A DNA stretch of 64,000 nucleotides from Sneathiella sp. P13V-1 (GCF_015143595.1 NZ_WYEU01000003.1:372001-436000); one strand, 5' to 3'. Shown: positions 1 to 9,869, counted from the stretch's first letter. A program made the numbers and translations. Notes: generated by a model from the sequence alone, not told the origin.

Positions 1-19
1 TCTTGTAATAGCTGCGGGT

Positions 20-2530
20 CTATTTTCCGCGGGGTTTAGCGCGTGAGGTAGGTTCTGCCTGCAGGGGATCATCCGGCCAGTAATGCCTTGGATACTGCCC
101 TTTCAGGTCCTTTTTCACATCTTTGTAGCTGTTCTTCCAAAACCCGGCTAAATCCTTGGTGATCTGGGCGGGACGCCGCGCCGGACTTAGCAAATGAGCG
201 GTAAGCGGCACTTTACCATTGGCCAATTTTGGTAAATCCGCCATGCCGAAAATTTCCTGCATACGCACGGCCAACACCGGGGCTTCCGGGTCGGAATAAT
301 CAAGACGGATTTTTGATCCTGTCGGCACTTCCAACTTGGCTGGCGCCAACTGATCCAGTTCCTGCTGCAAGTCCCAATCAATAAGGGACAGCAGGATTTC
401 TTCCAATTTCAGATCCTGCACCGCATCCAGAGTATTCTTGCCAAGAAGGTAAGGCTTTAACCAATCCTGTACCGTTTCTTTCAAAACCTCCTTAGTAACA
501 TTTGGCCAACCTTTATCCGGATCATGAAGGCGCACAAAAGCCAAGCGGTCCAATACTGCTTCACTTGCCCCATCCCAGGGAAGGGGCCTTAGATCCTTTG
601 ACGCAATCACATCGGCCAACGCGGTTGCGATTTGATCCGCGTCCGGAGATTTGATCCGCCTGCTTTCCAAAACCAGCGCTCCAATCCTCCGCTCTTCATC
701 GGCGATAATTCTCTCACGCTCCGCATCCCATTGGACATTGAGGTGTGTATTTATCTGGTCTTCAAAATAGTCCTGCAACTGATGATAGGTCACGGCAGCC
801 CCAAGATATATGCGGGCCTCTCTTCCCTTCCCATCAAGGTCCGCCACAACCATATAAGGCTCCCCCGCCATGGGATCCCCTTCATCCAGCTGAACACCAC
901 GCCCGCCAGACAACCGATAGCTGGTCTTCTTTCCTTTTCGAAGTTCCCCAATACGATCGGGATAGGCGAAGGCAAGGATAACACCGGCAAGGGATGGATC
1001 AGATTTCCCCTTTCCAAGAGAAAACCTTCGGCGCAGATCATCCGCATTTCGAAGAACCTGTTTTACGGCGGGGTTGTTACTGCCGCTATCCCGCGCTTTA
1101 TTCAACAGATTAAGGCGCAACCTGATGTCTGCACTCCGCGCGCCTTCATTGGGTTTCAATATATCTCGCTCTGACAATAACGCGGCCAGATCACAGGCCA
1201 AATCCGCTTGATCAATCTCTTTGGCTTTGAGGATCATATGGGCGAGACGCGGATGAAGCGGCAGGCGAACCATTTCTTCGCCCAAAGGCGTAATGGCCCC
1301 ACCGCCACCTAATCCATCCAGTGTTTTCAGCAAATCCTGAGCTTGCGCCAAAAGACCTGAGGGCGGCGGTGTCATCCAATCCAGCTCATCCGGCTCCGCC
1401 CCCCATTTGGCAAGCTCCAGCGCCAGTGAACAAAGATCGGCGTTCGCAATCTCAGGATCACTATGGGGAATAAGACCTCGATCTTCTGCGCGCGGCCAAA
1501 AGCGATAACTCACCCCCGGCCCTTGTCGCCCTGCGCGCCCCGTTCGCTGATCCGCAGACGCGCGAGAAATGCGTTTTGTCTCCAACCGGCTCATCCCGCT
1601 GTTGGGATCAAAACGAGGTTTGCGGGAGAGGCCACTATCCACAACAACTCTCACCCCTTCAATGGTCAGACTTGTTTCCGCGATATCGGTGGAGAGGACA
1701 ATTTTTCGCCGACCTTCTTTATCTGGCAACAAGGCGCGATCCTGATCTTTTTGCGAAAGGTTACCAAACAGTGGCAGGATCGAGATATTCCGCTTTCGTC
1801 CCATTTCGGCCAAGGCAGATTGAAGCCTGTTAATTTCCCCTGCCCCGGGAAGAAAAACAAGAATGTCCCCTTCTGTCTCCGGGATGATGTCTTCCTCTAT
1901 CCATTTGGCGAGGGGACCATCCATACGCCCTTTGATGCGCTCCTCGTAGAACCGGGTTTCCACAGGATATTGCCGCCCTTCGCTTGTCACAATCGGGGCA
2001 TCATCCAATAGCTTTGCCACACCCTCTGCATCCAACGTTGCGGACATCACCAGTATTTTAAGGTCGTCTCGCAGAATTTCTTGCGATTGGCGGCACAGCG
2101 CCAGCCCTAGATCCGTGTTCAAATTCCGTTCGTGAAATTCGTCAAAAATGACAACAGCCACATCAGAAAGTTCCGGATCCTGCTGCAATTTTCGGGTGAG
2201 GATCCCCTCGGTTACCACTTCAATTTTAGTTTTCTGGCTGACTTTTACGTCCAGCCTGACACGATATCCAACGGTCTCTCCAACCTCTTCCCCAAGCAAA
2301 TCCGCCATACGACATGCTGCGGCACGCGCCGCCAAACGACGCGGCTCCAGCATTAGTATTTTTCGATCTCCATTGTCTTTCAAATTCATCAACCACAGGG
2401 GAACGGTTGTTGTCTTACCTGCCCCGGGCGGCGCTTGTAGAACAGCCGTGTTCCGCCCCTCCATCACCTGCATGAGGATTGGCAGGATGGCTTCAACGGG
2501 AAGATCAGTTTTTGGAAGCGAGATAGACAT
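20..2530 (-). CDS. hrpB: ATP-dependent helicase HrpB
   Basis: Predicted cytoplasmic DExH-box helicase of the HrpA/HrpB group, 836 aa, the usual length for HrpB. Visible motifs are Walker A (APPGAGKTT, about residues 33-41), the DEFH box with following ER (130-135), an SAT motif (MSATLD) and motif VI-like QRTGRAGRQGPG. A long C-terminal region matches the HrpB-specific extension (conserved ARRPAQITKDL and YPRHYWPDDP near the end). The biological substrate of HrpB is poorly known; RNA is assumed from HrpA. It lies one base downstream of the RND exporter gene, so the two are probably co-transcribed. The ATG start is followed directly by the helicase core, and no better start is visible. Confidence 0.95.
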   Translation of the reverse strand: MSISLPKTDLPVEAILPILMQVMEGRNTAVLQAPPGAGKTTTVPLWLMNLKDNGDRKILMLEPRRLAARAAACRMADLLGEEVGETVGYRVRLDVKVSQKTKIEVVTEGILTRKLQQDPELSDVAVVIFDEFHERNLNTDLGLALCRQSQEILRDDLKILVMSATLDAEGVAKLLDDAPIVTSEGRQYPVETRFYEERIKGRMDGPLAKWIEEDIIPETEGDILVFLPGAGEINRLQSALAEMGRKRNISILPLFGNLSQKDQDRALLPDKEGRRKIVLSTDIAETSLTIEGVRVVVDSGLSRKPRFDPNSGMSRLETKRISRASADQRTGRAGRQGPGVSYRFWPRAEDRGLIPHSDPEIANADLCSLALELAKWGAEPDELDWMTPPPSGLLAQAQDLLKTLDGLGGGGAITPLGEEMVRLPLHPRLAHMILKAKEIDQADLACDLAALLSERDILKPNEGARSADIRLRLNLLNKARDSGSNNPAVKQVLRNADDLRRRFSLGKGKSDPSLAGVILAFAYPDRIGELRKGKKTSYRLSGGRGVQLDEGDPMAGEPYMVVADLDGKGREARIYLGAAVTYHQLQDYFEDQINTHLNVQWDAERERIIADEERRIGALVLESRRIKSPDADQIATALADVIASKDLRPLPWDGASEAVLDRLAFVRLHDPDKGWPNVTKEVLKETVQDWLKPYLLGKNTLDAVQDLKLEEILLSLIDWDLQQELDQLAPAKLEVPTGSKIRLDYSDPEAPVLAVRMQEIFGMADLPKLANGKVPLTAHLLSPARRPAQITKDLAGFWKNSYKDVKKDLKGQYPRHYWPDDPLQAEPTSRAKPRGK

Positions 2531-2531
2531 C

Positions 2532-4655
2532 TTAATTTGTAATGCCTTCTGATTTCTGTGTTCTGGAAAGCAACGCAGGGAATAGAATTAAACTGACCAG
2601 CGCCGCAATAAAAGCCCCCATCATCAGAATAAATCCAAAACGGATTGTCGGCGGAAATTCGGATAAGAATAAAACGCTGAAACCGCAAAAAATGACCACG
2701 CTCGCCCCAAGGATACCCTTTCCCTGTTCAGCCAAGGCAACTTTAATGGGTTCAGCCGCCTGCCCTTTAATGGCACGCCGATAAGCAAGCCCCAAATGAA
2801 GAAGCGCATCCACCGCAATGCCAAAGGCGACACTGAAAGCCGGGGCGGAAATGATGTCGAGCGGCATATGAAGATAGCCACTGGTTCCAATTGAAATCAG
2901 CGGGATCAAACTTGCTGCTACCCCCATAATCAGCGCCACACGCACAGATCGCATGATAATCGCGGCCAGCACCGCAAAACTACACAGAAGGAAAATAACC
3001 CCTTCAATCAAACTTTGCAGAACCAAACCCGCCAGATATCCTTGCAGATAATAAACACCACCAGTTAGCTGAACCCTGAAACCCTGGTCATTTGCAATTT
3101 CTTGTAGCTCACTTACAATTTCTCGGCGCGGCTGATCCCGACCCTGTTCATACATACGAAGAAGGAAAAGGCTCTGCTTTCGATCTTCATCAAGGAAACT
3201 GTCCGCGACTGACTGGTTGACATCCAGTTGTAACAAAGTGACCATCTGCTGCCAGGGAACAAGAAACGCAAGAGGATGGTTGTTCGCTTCGGCAAGCAGC
3301 GCAGGTAAAGACAAAACCGTCCCGACACTTTCATGAGCCTCCAATGCTTGATGAAGAGACCAGAGTTTCTCATAAGCGCGCCCTGTATCCAGCGTCTCCC
3401 CTGTTTTCAAGCTCACCACAAGCTGAAGGGGGCTGCTGCCACCATTTTCATCGATGGTGACAAGACCTGACTTTATATCGCTTTCGTCTTCAAAATATGA
3501 AAACAGGCTCGGATCCCATTTCAGTTGCGCAGCACCATAGACAGAGGCCATCGCCGCGACTGACAACGCAACCATAAACACTGGTTTTAACACTGACCTT
3601 CCGCCTGTTTTCCGCACCTTTGCCGGTCCCCCGTTTCTCTGAACCGTCACCTTTGATAAGACCACCGGATACAGCAAAAAAGAACTTACAAAAGAAGAAA
3701 CCACCCCAATACTGCCACCAACTCCCAATTGACGAAGGGGTTCTGCGCTTACCAGCAATAATGATAGGAAACCGAGCATTGTCGTTAGCGCACATAAAAA
3801 GGCTGCAGGAAGGGTAACTCGATAGGTAGCAATAAGCCGACTGGCGAAAGAACTGCCCGACGCGGTTAAAAAATTATTGGTCAAATAAATGGCCTGAGAC
3901 TGCACAAGCACAAAAACAATGATAGCCAAATTGGCGGTTAGAATGCCGAAAGGTTGTCCAACCAATTGCAGAAGCAACATGGTCAACATGACCGCTGCAA
4001 ATCCGCTCACAATTGATGAGATCGGGATCACAACTGATCGAAACAGAAATCCTATCAGGAGTGCGAAAACAAGCACCGCAATCACACTGAACAGGGAAAC
4101 ATCTTTCAAGATGCTTTGCTGGATCTGATAGGTGATATAGGGCATTCCCGAAATGTAGATCCCCTCAACGCCGGGGGCAGTCTTATAGTCCTCCGCGATT
4201 TCAATCGTTACTGCTGTCAGCTGCTCATTTCCATGGCGCGGCAGGAAGGCAATGATCAGGGATGACTTGCCATCCTCCCCAATTAACAAGGGTCGCCAGA
4301 AGGGACTTTTCAACGCAGCCTCAACATCCTCAGGTCCACTGCTTAACGACAAGAGACGATTGAAACCCGCAAGTGTATCCAGTCTGTTGGTCATATCCCT
4401 GATGGATCTCAAATATTCGGGAGAGCGGATATTGTCTGTTGAAACTTGCAGGATTAGAAACTCTTCTGCAGGGAAAAGGTCATTTATCCTTTTAGCTTCG
4501 GCAAGCTCCGCATCATCGCTACCAAAGAAGAAATCAGGCGACACGACCGGTTTCACATCAAGCCAAGTAGCGGACAGAAACAGAAGGGCGGACAAAATCC
4601 CCGCCGCAACCAAGAGCCATAATCTGTAGATTGATTTTTCTGTCATTTGCTGCAT
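2532..4655 (-). CDS. RND superfamily (MMPL-type) exporter
   Basis: Inner-membrane protein of 707 aa with the two-repeat architecture of MMPL/RND permeases. Each half has one N-terminal helix (about residues 11-31 in the first), a large extracytoplasmic loop, then a bundle of five hydrophobic helices. The second repeat begins near residue 350 (PVFMVALSVAAMASVYGAA). It is shorter than drug-efflux AcrB (about 1,040 aa), and no membrane-fusion protein or outer-membrane channel is nearby, so a lipid or small hydrophobic export role is likelier than a tripartite pump. Substrate unknown. The ATG at 4655 or the one nine bases downstream (4646) could be the start. It precedes hrpB by one base and diverges from the GNAT gene. 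Confidence 0.85.
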   Translation of the reverse strand: MQQMTEKSIYRLWLLVAAGILSALLFLSATWLDVKPVVSPDFFFGSDDAELAEAKRINDLFPAEEFLILQVSTDNIRSPEYLRSIRDMTNRLDTLAGFNRLLSLSSGPEDVEAALKSPFWRPLLIGEDGKSSLIIAFLPRHGNEQLTAVTIEIAEDYKTAPGVEGIYISGMPYITYQIQQSILKDVSLFSVIAVLVFALLIGFLFRSVVIPISSIVSGFAAVMLTMLLLQLVGQPFGILTANLAIIVFVLVQSQAIYLTNNFLTASGSSFASRLIATYRVTLPAAFLCALTTMLGFLSLLLVSAEPLRQLGVGGSIGVVSSFVSSFLLYPVVLSKVTVQRNGGPAKVRKTGGRSVLKPVFMVALSVAAMASVYGAAQLKWDPSLFSYFEDESDIKSGLVTIDENGGSSPLQLVVSLKTGETLDTGRAYEKLWSLHQALEAHESVGTVLSLPALLAEANNHPLAFLVPWQQMVTLLQLDVNQSVADSFLDEDRKQSLFLLRMYEQGRDQPRREIVSELQEIANDQGFRVQLTGGVYYLQGYLAGLVLQSLIEGVIFLLCSFAVLAAIIMRSVRVALIMGVAASLIPLISIGTSGYLHMPLDIISAPAFSVAFGIAVDALLHLGLAYRRAIKGQAAEPIKVALAEQGKGILGASVVIFCGFSVLFLSEFPPTIRFGFILMMGAFIAALVSLILFPALLSRTQKSEGITN

Positions 4656-4707
4656 CTTGGCAGAGTTGATTTATCTGTCCAGTGCAAAGCTGATTTGAGA
4701 TCCCGCC

Positions 4708-5454
4708 ATGTCTAACCTGACCAAAAAAATTGAGCTTCATTCCCAACTTTCTACGCCGCCGCTTGAGGAAGTAAGTCTTGATGGTTGGCGCTTACGTTTC
4801 ACAGGCGGCCGTACCCGGCGCTTTAACTCAGTAAACTTCACAGGATCGAAAGTTGGATCCCTGCAACTGCGGGAGCGCCTGCAAAAGGTTGAGGAGTTTT
4901 ACAAGGAACGGGACCTTCAGCCCATGTTTCGCATGACCCCGCTTTGCGAAACACCTGACTTGATGCAAATTCTAATCCAGCGTGGCTATACACTTGAAGA
5001 TAAAACCAATGTAAACATTCGAAATATCACACGTGATGAAATCCCATCTCCATCTGAGGAAATAGAGATTTCGACGACTGTTAATGATCAGTGGCTCGAT
5101 GCACTTGCAAGGCTGACATCACGCGACAAAACCGCTTTTGAAGAAATGGTAAAGCGCCTGAAAATTGACCATGTGTTTGCAAGTTTTAAAGTGGATGGAA
5201 AAATCACATCGACCGGGCTTGCGACAATTGACGGTGGCGTGATGGGTCTTTTTGAATTTGCAACTGATCCAGATTATCGGCGTCAAGGACAGGCAGAGCA
5301 GGTAGTCAATGCACTTCTAGCCCACGCTAAAAAACTAGGTGTCAGTGATGTCTACCTTCAGGTAACCGCAAGCAATGTAGCAGGACAGGGCTTCTGGTCC
5401 CATATGGGATTTGGTGAAACCCTGTATTCATACGAATATCTAACCCGCTATTAA
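4708..5454 (+). CDS. GNAT family N-acetyltransferase
   Basis: Protein of 248 aa with a C-terminal GNAT fold (about residues 125-248). The acetyl-CoA binding motif A reads ATDPDYRRQGQAEQVV, and the end (FWSHMGFGETLYSYEYL) is the usual GNAT beta-bulge region. The N-terminal 120 residues are less conserved and may be a second, degenerate GNAT lobe. Substrate is unknown. It is transcribed away from the RND/hrpB pair across a 52-base divergent gap and converges on the purine operon, whose last gene ends two bases away, so it is not obviously part of purine catabolism. Confidence 0.85.
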   Translation: MSNLTKKIELHSQLSTPPLEEVSLDGWRLRFTGGRTRRFNSVNFTGSKVGSLQLRERLQKVEEFYKERDLQPMFRMTPLCETPDLMQILIQRGYTLEDKTNVNIRNITRDEIPSPSEEIEISTTVNDQWLDALARLTSRDKTAFEEMVKRLKIDHVFASFKVDGKITSTGLATIDGGVMGLFEFATDPDYRRQGQAEQVVNALLAHAKKLGVSDVYLQVTASNVAGQGFWSHMGFGETLYSYEYLTRY

Positions 5455-5455
5455 G

Positions 5456-5950
5456 TTATGGCTTGTTGAGGATAATTTCGGTGCCGTCTTCAAAGAAGAC
5501 TTCGTCGCAATTATCCCCCTCACCGCCGCGATCAACCACAAGAAAATCGCTCACCTCTTCCAATGCAAGTACTGGATGATGCCAGGTTCCTGCATGGTAA
5601 TTCACCCCTTGATCGGCGCGCGCAACAAAGGCTTCCAACTGATCAGGTGTTGGGTTTTCACCCGCAGGAGCAACCACCACCAGATAAGGACGGCCGCTCA
5701 ACGGCATGAAAGCCTGACTTCCTTTTGGATGCCGTTCCACCAATTTTATATTCAGCGGATAGTCCAAAGGCTGGGCTTCAAAGATATTGATTAGGGTGTG
5801 CCCACCTTCCAACGTCTGAACGGATGCCAGATCGTGAAAACGCCGAGTAGAGCCTTCATTAATCATGAAATGATCACTTTCCGCCTTAGAGATAACATCT
5901 CCATAAGGGGCGAAGGCTTCCTTCGTCAGTTCTTTCAGTTTCAGTTCCAT
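5456..5950 (-). CDS. allA: ureidoglycolate lyase (AllA family)
   Basis: Predicted to split (S)-ureidoglycolate into glyoxylate and urea, the last step of the allantoicase branch of purine breakdown. The 164-aa protein has AllA-type features: KELTKEAFAPYGDVI near the N-terminus and NYHAGTWHHPVLAL plus FLVVDRGGEGDNCDEVFF near the C-terminus. I place the start at the ATG at 5950, four bases after the alc stop. Reading further upstream adds 17 residues that overlap alc. It is the last gene of the leftward operon GntR-puuE-uraD-alc-allA. A different FAH-family protein at 31.4 kb is often given the same product name in databases, but this one sits in the correct pathway. Confidence 0.92.
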   Translation of the reverse strand: MELKLKELTKEAFAPYGDVISKAESDHFMINEGSTRRFHDLASVQTLEGGHTLINIFEAQPLDYPLNIKLVERHPKGSQAFMPLSGRPYLVVVAPAGENPTPDQLEAFVARADQGVNYHAGTWHHPVLALEEVSDFLVVDRGGEGDNCDEVFFEDGTEIILNKP

Positions 5951-5954
5951 GGGA

Positions 5955-6962
5955 TTATTTTTCAACCTTACCAAACAAACGAAGTCTGCTGACACCGCCA
6001 TCAGGGAAGATGTTCAGACGCACATGCGTTACTGGCCCAATATCTTCGATTTCTTTCTCGAACCTGTGGATGTTGTCCATGCTGAGTTTCTGCGGTGGCA
6101 TCAGTGTCTTCCAGAACATGCTTTGTGTCACCAAGGAGTCATCTGTCCCGCCCGTCATATAGGCCGCCTGAATGGAGCAGCTATCCGGGAAGTTCCCTTT
6201 AAAATGTGCGGTATCCACTTCGATGGCTGAAATAGTTCCGGGTGCACCTAGCTGAATAAGCGCCCAGTCATTACCAGGCTCACGGCGGCGGCGGGTTTCC
6301 CAACCGTCACCCATATTCACCCCACGGCCTGGCGCCAACAGGTTAGCCGGAGATCCGAAATGTTCGTTATTGGCGGTAACAGCACGTGCACCGTTCAGCA
6401 TCGCAGCCAGATCAACTACCTCATCTTTATCGCGGGCATCCCAGTTGCAGTTAAACCAGCCATAAACACGAAGGCGCGCCACACCGCCATCCGGGAAAAT
6501 ATTCAGGCGCAGATGGGTCCATGCTGCGTCGCTTGCCACACGAAGCAGATGATGGGCATCCGGACCAAGTGAAATCGCCGGTACGATCTCCTGCCATTCG
6601 GTCTTATCGTCTGGCTCCCCATCCACCACATTGCAGGCATCGATAGAAGCCGCCGGTGGATAGTTGCCGGTGAAATGACTGGTGTCGATGTCCACCCCTT
6701 CGATAACTCCGGGCAGGCCAAGTTTCAGGATACAATGATCATATCCTTCCCCGCGCTTGCGGCGACTTTCCCAACCATCCATCCATTTCCCGTTTTCATC
6801 ATATTTACCCGGGATAAAAACCGCATCCGCCGGATCAATCAGGCGGGATTTGTCGGCAAAGAAGTCATCGGTTGCAAAGGTGACTTCGGCCCCAAGGCGT
6901 GGCTGTGCCAGATTTACGCACCCTTTAACAAAATCAGCTTCTTCAAAGGTCAACAATGTCAT
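5955..6962 (-). CDS. alc: allantoicase
   Basis: Predicted to hydrolyse allantoate to (S)-ureidoglycolate and urea. The 335-aa protein contains two tandem allantoicase (galactose-binding-like) repeats, about residues 20-170 and 190-335. Parallel segments recur in both: [13 protein letters not shown] and [25 protein letters not shown] and [31 protein letters not shown] and [19 protein letters not shown]. The ATG at 6962 is preceded by a good GGAGAG ribosome site; the TTG 12 bases upstream is less likely. It lies between uraD (gap 23 bases) and allA (gap 4). Choosing allantoicase means both urea groups leave as urea, not ammonia. Confidence 0.95.
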   Translation of the reverse strand: MTLLTFEEADFVKGCVNLAQPRLGAEVTFATDDFFADKSRLIDPADAVFIPGKYDENGKWMDGWESRRKRGEGYDHCILKLGLPGVIEGVDIDTSHFTGNYPPAASIDACNVVDGEPDDKTEWQEIVPAISLGPDAHHLLRVASDAAWTHLRLNIFPDGGVARLRVYGWFNCNWDARDKDEVVDLAAMLNGARAVTANNEHFGSPANLLAPGRGVNMGDGWETRRRREPGNDWALIQLGAPGTISAIEVDTAHFKGNFPDSCSIQAAYMTGGTDDSLVTQSMFWKTLMPPQKLSMDNIHRFEKEIEDIGPVTHVRLNIFPDGGVSRLRLFGKVEK

Positions 6963-6985
6963 TATTCTCTCCAATAGGGGCGTTC

Positions 6986-7498
6986 TTAAAGATCTTGCAG
7001 GCGAAATGCCGCGATCTTGTCAATTTCTGCTAAAGCGGTTTCAAATTCGGTCGCCTGATCATTCTCCAGACGGTTTTCAAAACCTTTCAAGATTTCAAAA
7101 CGATTGCTGTTTCGAACGGCTTTGATGAACGGAAAACCAAACTTGTCTTTATAGGCTGCGTTGTAAGTCTGAAATTTCTCAAACTCTTCGTGAGAGCATT
7201 CATTAAGTCCCGCCCGCGCCTGCTCCGACGTAGATGACGCGGTAAGCTCACCGCGTACCGCTGCTTTGCCGGCAAGGTCAGGGTGGGCATTTATCAAATC
7301 CAGCTTCGTCTGCTCGTCTTGCAGTGCGACAACCTTGGCCATTGCAGCTGCCAAAACATCTGCATCGTTAAAGCTCTCATCAAGGCCTGCATCAAAAACC
7401 TGTTCGGCCACCCATGGGGAATGTTCATACACCCCGCCGAAAAGAGAAACAAAATCGTCGCGGCTAAGAGTGTTGGGTTTATTTTTCAATTCAGCCAT
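6986..7498 (-). CDS. uraD: OHCU decarboxylase (UraD)
   Basis: 2-oxo-4-hydroxy-4-carboxy-5-ureidoimidazoline decarboxylase, making (S)-allantoin from the product of 5-hydroxyisourate hydrolase. The 170-aa length is typical. The family signature [19 protein letters not shown] and the [10 protein letters not shown] segment carrying the catalytic-type histidine are both present. Its start is three bases from the puuE stop, so translation is probably coupled. In this locus the partner hydrolase gene uraH is on the other side of the divergent regulator, not fused to uraD as in some bacteria. Confidence 0.95.
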   Translation of the reverse strand: MAELKNKPNTLSRDDFVSLFGGVYEHSPWVAEQVFDAGLDESFNDADVLAAAMAKVVALQDEQTKLDLINAHPDLAGKAAVRGELTASSTSEQARAGLNECSHEEFEKFQTYNAAYKDKFGFPFIKAVRNSNRFEILKGFENRLENDQATEFETALAEIDKIAAFRLQDL

Positions 7499-7501
7499 TT
7501 A

Positions 7502-8413
7502 TCAATCTTCCAATGGGTGATGTTCATGCCAGTGACGGGCAATATCGATGCGCCGCGCGAACCAGACACCTGAATGAGAGGACGCATATTCCAGAAAACG
7601 TTTTAAAGCTGCGATACGGCCGGGGCGGCCTACAAGACGACAATGCAGGCCAACGGACATCATTTTTGGCGCGTCTTCCCCTTCTTCATACAAGGTGTCA
7701 AACGTGTCTTTCAGATAGGCAAAATACTGATCGCCACTATTGAAGCCTTGCAAAGCCGCGAAACGCATGTCGTTTACGTCCAGCGTGTAAGGCACCACAA
7801 GCTGGCTTTTGCCATTTTCTTTGTACCAATATGGCAAATCATCATCGTAACTGTCCGCATCATAGAGGAACCCCCCTTCCTCCATTACCAGTCTGCGAGT
7901 GTTTGGACTGGTTCTACCAGTGTACCAGCCCAATGGACGCTCCCCCGTCATGCGTTTGATGATCTCGATAGCTTTTTGCATATGCTCCCGCTCCACTTCT
8001 TCGGGAACATATTGATAGTTGATCCAACGATAACCGTGACTACAGATCTCGTGACCTGCTTCCATAAAGGCATCCACAACTTCTGGATTCCGCTCCATCG
8101 CCATGGCGACCCCAAAGATGGTGAGCGGAATATCGTATTTCTTGAAAAGTCGTAAGAGCCGCCAAACACCCGCGCGGCTTCCATATTCATATATGGATTC
8201 CATGCTGATATGGCGAACGCCTTGTAACATGTCCGCGCCGATGATTTCAGACAGAAAAGCTTCTGATGCGTCATCTCCATGAAGAATGCAATTTTCACCA
8301 CCTTCTTCGTAATTGAGCACGAATTGTACGGCGATCTTTGCTTTATTTGGCCATTTGGGATCAGGCGTGTTCGCCCCATAACCGATCATATCCCGTGGAT
8401 AACTGTTATCCAT
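7502..8413 (-). CDS. puuE: allantoinase PuuE (polysaccharide deacetylase-like)
   Basis: Cofactor-independent type of allantoinase that opens (S)-allantoin to allantoate. It belongs to the polysaccharide deacetylase (NodB-like) fold, not the urease-like amidohydrolases (AllB). The 303-aa protein shows family-typical segments: RDMIGYGANTPDPKWP at the start, FVLNYEEGGENCILHGD, EICSHGYRWINYQ and TGRTSPNTRRLV. I take the ATG at 8413. An in-frame TTG at 8422 would overlap the upstream GntR stop but has the purine-rich GAGAGGG directly against it. It is the second gene of the leftward operon. Confidence 0.93.
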   Translation of the reverse strand: MDNSYPRDMIGYGANTPDPKWPNKAKIAVQFVLNYEEGGENCILHGDDASEAFLSEIIGADMLQGVRHISMESIYEYGSRAGVWRLLRLFKKYDIPLTIFGVAMAMERNPEVVDAFMEAGHEICSHGYRWINYQYVPEEVEREHMQKAIEIIKRMTGERPLGWYTGRTSPNTRRLVMEEGGFLYDADSYDDDLPYWYKENGKSQLVVPYTLDVNDMRFAALQGFNSGDQYFAYLKDTFDTLYEEGEDAPKMMSVGLHCRLVGRPGRIAALKRFLEYASSHSGVWFARRIDIARHWHEHHPLED

Positions 8414-8418
8414 ACTTA

Positions 8419-9159
8419 TCAACCCTCTCCCGACGTGCGCGAGGCACCACTTCCGGTATCCCTAGAAAAAATCCGATACAGATCCTCATCCCCCTTCTCT
8501 TCAGAAAGGTGCAATGATTGTTCAATGGCCTGCAAATGCATCCCCATGAGATCTACAGCCAGATCCACATCCTTTGCTTCCATCGCTTTTAAGATATCCT
8601 GATGTTCATCACAGGAGCAGCTCTGCGCCGCAATTTTATTTGACTGATATTGCACATGGATCAAAGAAGTGCGCGAGACAAGTTCCCGCAGAAATTCTTC
8701 CAATGTGTGATTGTTTGCAATTCGGGCAAGTTCAAGGTGGAACTCACCTGACAAGGCAACCCACTTACTATGCTCTCCCTTTTCGATGGCTTTTTCTTCG
8801 CGCCCGATCATGTTTTTTAGGCGTTTAATATCAGCAGGGGTCGCTTTCTGCGCGGCGGACTTCATGACACTCGCCTCAATAACTCGGCGGGCCTCCAGAA
8901 CATCCATAGCCTCTTCGGGAGTGGGTTCTGCAACAAACGCCCCTCGGTTCGGCTGGATTTCAACAACCTTTTCATGAGCTAATCGTTGCAGCACTTTTCG
9001 GATGGTGGTGCGACTTACGTTGAAAATCTCACACAAAGCATCTTCAGACAACTTCGTCCCCGGCACCAGACGTTGCTCCAAAATGGCGCCAAACATCTCC
9101 TGATAGATATCACTATCCAGTTGTCCCGATTTCTTTTTTTCCGCGCTGCTGTCTTTCAC
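8419..9159 (-). CDS. GntR/FCD-family transcriptional regulator of the purine locus
   Basis: 246-aa DNA-binding regulator with an N-terminal winged helix-turn-helix (about residues 20-85; LCEIFNVSRTTIRKVLQRL is the HTH) and a C-terminal FCD ligand domain (about 95-235), in which histidines and an aspartate usually bind a metal near the effector. It starts with GTG and is the first gene of the leftward operon, so it controls or senses its own transcription. It is divergent from uraH-xdh, and the shared 297-base gap carries a perfect 10-base palindrome of the kind FCD-GntR proteins bind. I infer that it represses both arms until a purine intermediate (allantoin, urate or similar) appears. The effector is not visible from sequence. 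Confidence 0.9.
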   Translation of the reverse strand: MKDSSAEKKKSGQLDSDIYQEMFGAILEQRLVPGTKLSEDALCEIFNVSRTTIRKVLQRLAHEKVVEIQPNRGAFVAEPTPEEAMDVLEARRVIEASVMKSAAQKATPADIKRLKNMIGREEKAIEKGEHSKWVALSGEFHLELARIANNHTLEEFLRELVSRTSLIHVQYQSNKIAAQSCSCDEHQDILKAMEAKDVDLAVDLMGMHLQAIEQSLHLSEEKGDEDLYRIFSRDTGSGASRTSGEG

Positions 9160-9205
9160 GGGAATTCAATCCGCTTTCAAAATTAGAAAACAATATTTTC
9201 AATTA

Positions 9206-9215
9206 TTGTATACAA
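9206..9215. promoter_or_regulatory. perfect TTGTATACAA palindrome, likely GntR operator 1
   Basis: A perfect 10-base palindrome 47 bases upstream of the GntR gene GTG start, inside an AT-rich stretch suitable for its promoter. FCD-type GntR regulators typically bind short palindromes with this spacing. The position suits autoregulation of the leftward puuE-uraD-alc-allA operon. Confidence 0.5.
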
Positions 9216-9335
9216 CTTGATGGAAAATGATAGCCCTATTTTTTGCGTAAACATAAGGCAAATGAGGAAATTTTAGCCACAAAATTGCCGAAATGCCCAA
9301 AGCCCGCTGAATTTGAGAAGAGCATTCGCTCATGA

Positions 9336-9345
9336 CTTTATACAA
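9336..9345. promoter_or_regulatory. CTTTATACAA, likely GntR operator 2 near uraH promoter
   Basis: Matches 8 of 10 positions of the perfect palindrome found 130 bases away and precedes an AT-rich TATATATAAAAAAT stretch that could be the uraH promoter -10 region. A further half-site (GGACAAT) follows at 9362-9368. Together with operator 1 it suggests one regulator controlling both divergent arms. This rests on motif similarity only. Confidence 0.35.
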
Positions 9346-9456
9346 TATATATAAAAAATGTGGACAATATGACGCAACTGTAGCATCCTCAAAAGCTGAG
9401 CAGGTGGTCAGTTATCTTTTCAACAACAAACGACCGCCAGAAGGGGAGTATTTCCA

Positions 9457-9810
9457 ATGGGAAAATTGACAACTCATATTTTGGATACGCGGGATGGGAA
9501 GCCCGGAAAGAACATTCTGATCCAATTGTATGTTTTGCAAAATGAAAGCTGGGAACTCTTGAAAGAGGTTCGCTCTAACGATGATGGAAGATGCGACGGA
9601 CCGCTTCTGGAAGGTGATGATCTGAAAACAGGTCAGTACGAACTTGTATTTCACGCAGGCCAGTATTTTGATGATCAGGGCGTTGACTTACCTGAGCCGA
9701 AATTCCTGGATGAGATTGTATTGCGGTTTGGCATTCCTGATGCGTCAGAGCATTACCACGTCCCTCTCTTGGTATCCCCGTTCAGCTATTCCACCTACCG
9801 GGGAAGTTGA
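9457..9810 (+). CDS. uraH: 5-hydroxyisourate hydrolase (transthyretin-like)
   Basis: Hydrolyses 5-hydroxyisourate, the urate oxidation product, to OHCU. The 117-aa transthyretin-related protein has the diagnostic N-terminal LTTHILDTRDGKPG and the C-terminal YRGS tetrapeptide that defines HIU hydrolases as opposed to true transthyretin. An RWGRNDE-like segment appears as VRSNDDGRCDGP. A GGGGAG ribosome site lies nine bases before the ATG. It heads the rightward purine block, 93 bases before xdhA. No signal peptide is seen, so it should act in the cytoplasm. Confidence 0.95.
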   Translation: MGKLTTHILDTRDGKPGKNILIQLYVLQNESWELLKEVRSNDDGRCDGPLLEGDDLKTGQYELVFHAGQYFDDQGVDLPEPKFLDEIVLRFGIPDASEHYHVPLLVSPFSYSTYRGS

Positions 9811-9869
9811 TCCTGTAAATCTGTCGCTTCGAAAATAAAGCGGGGCGATTTTGTTATTTTATGTTTTAT

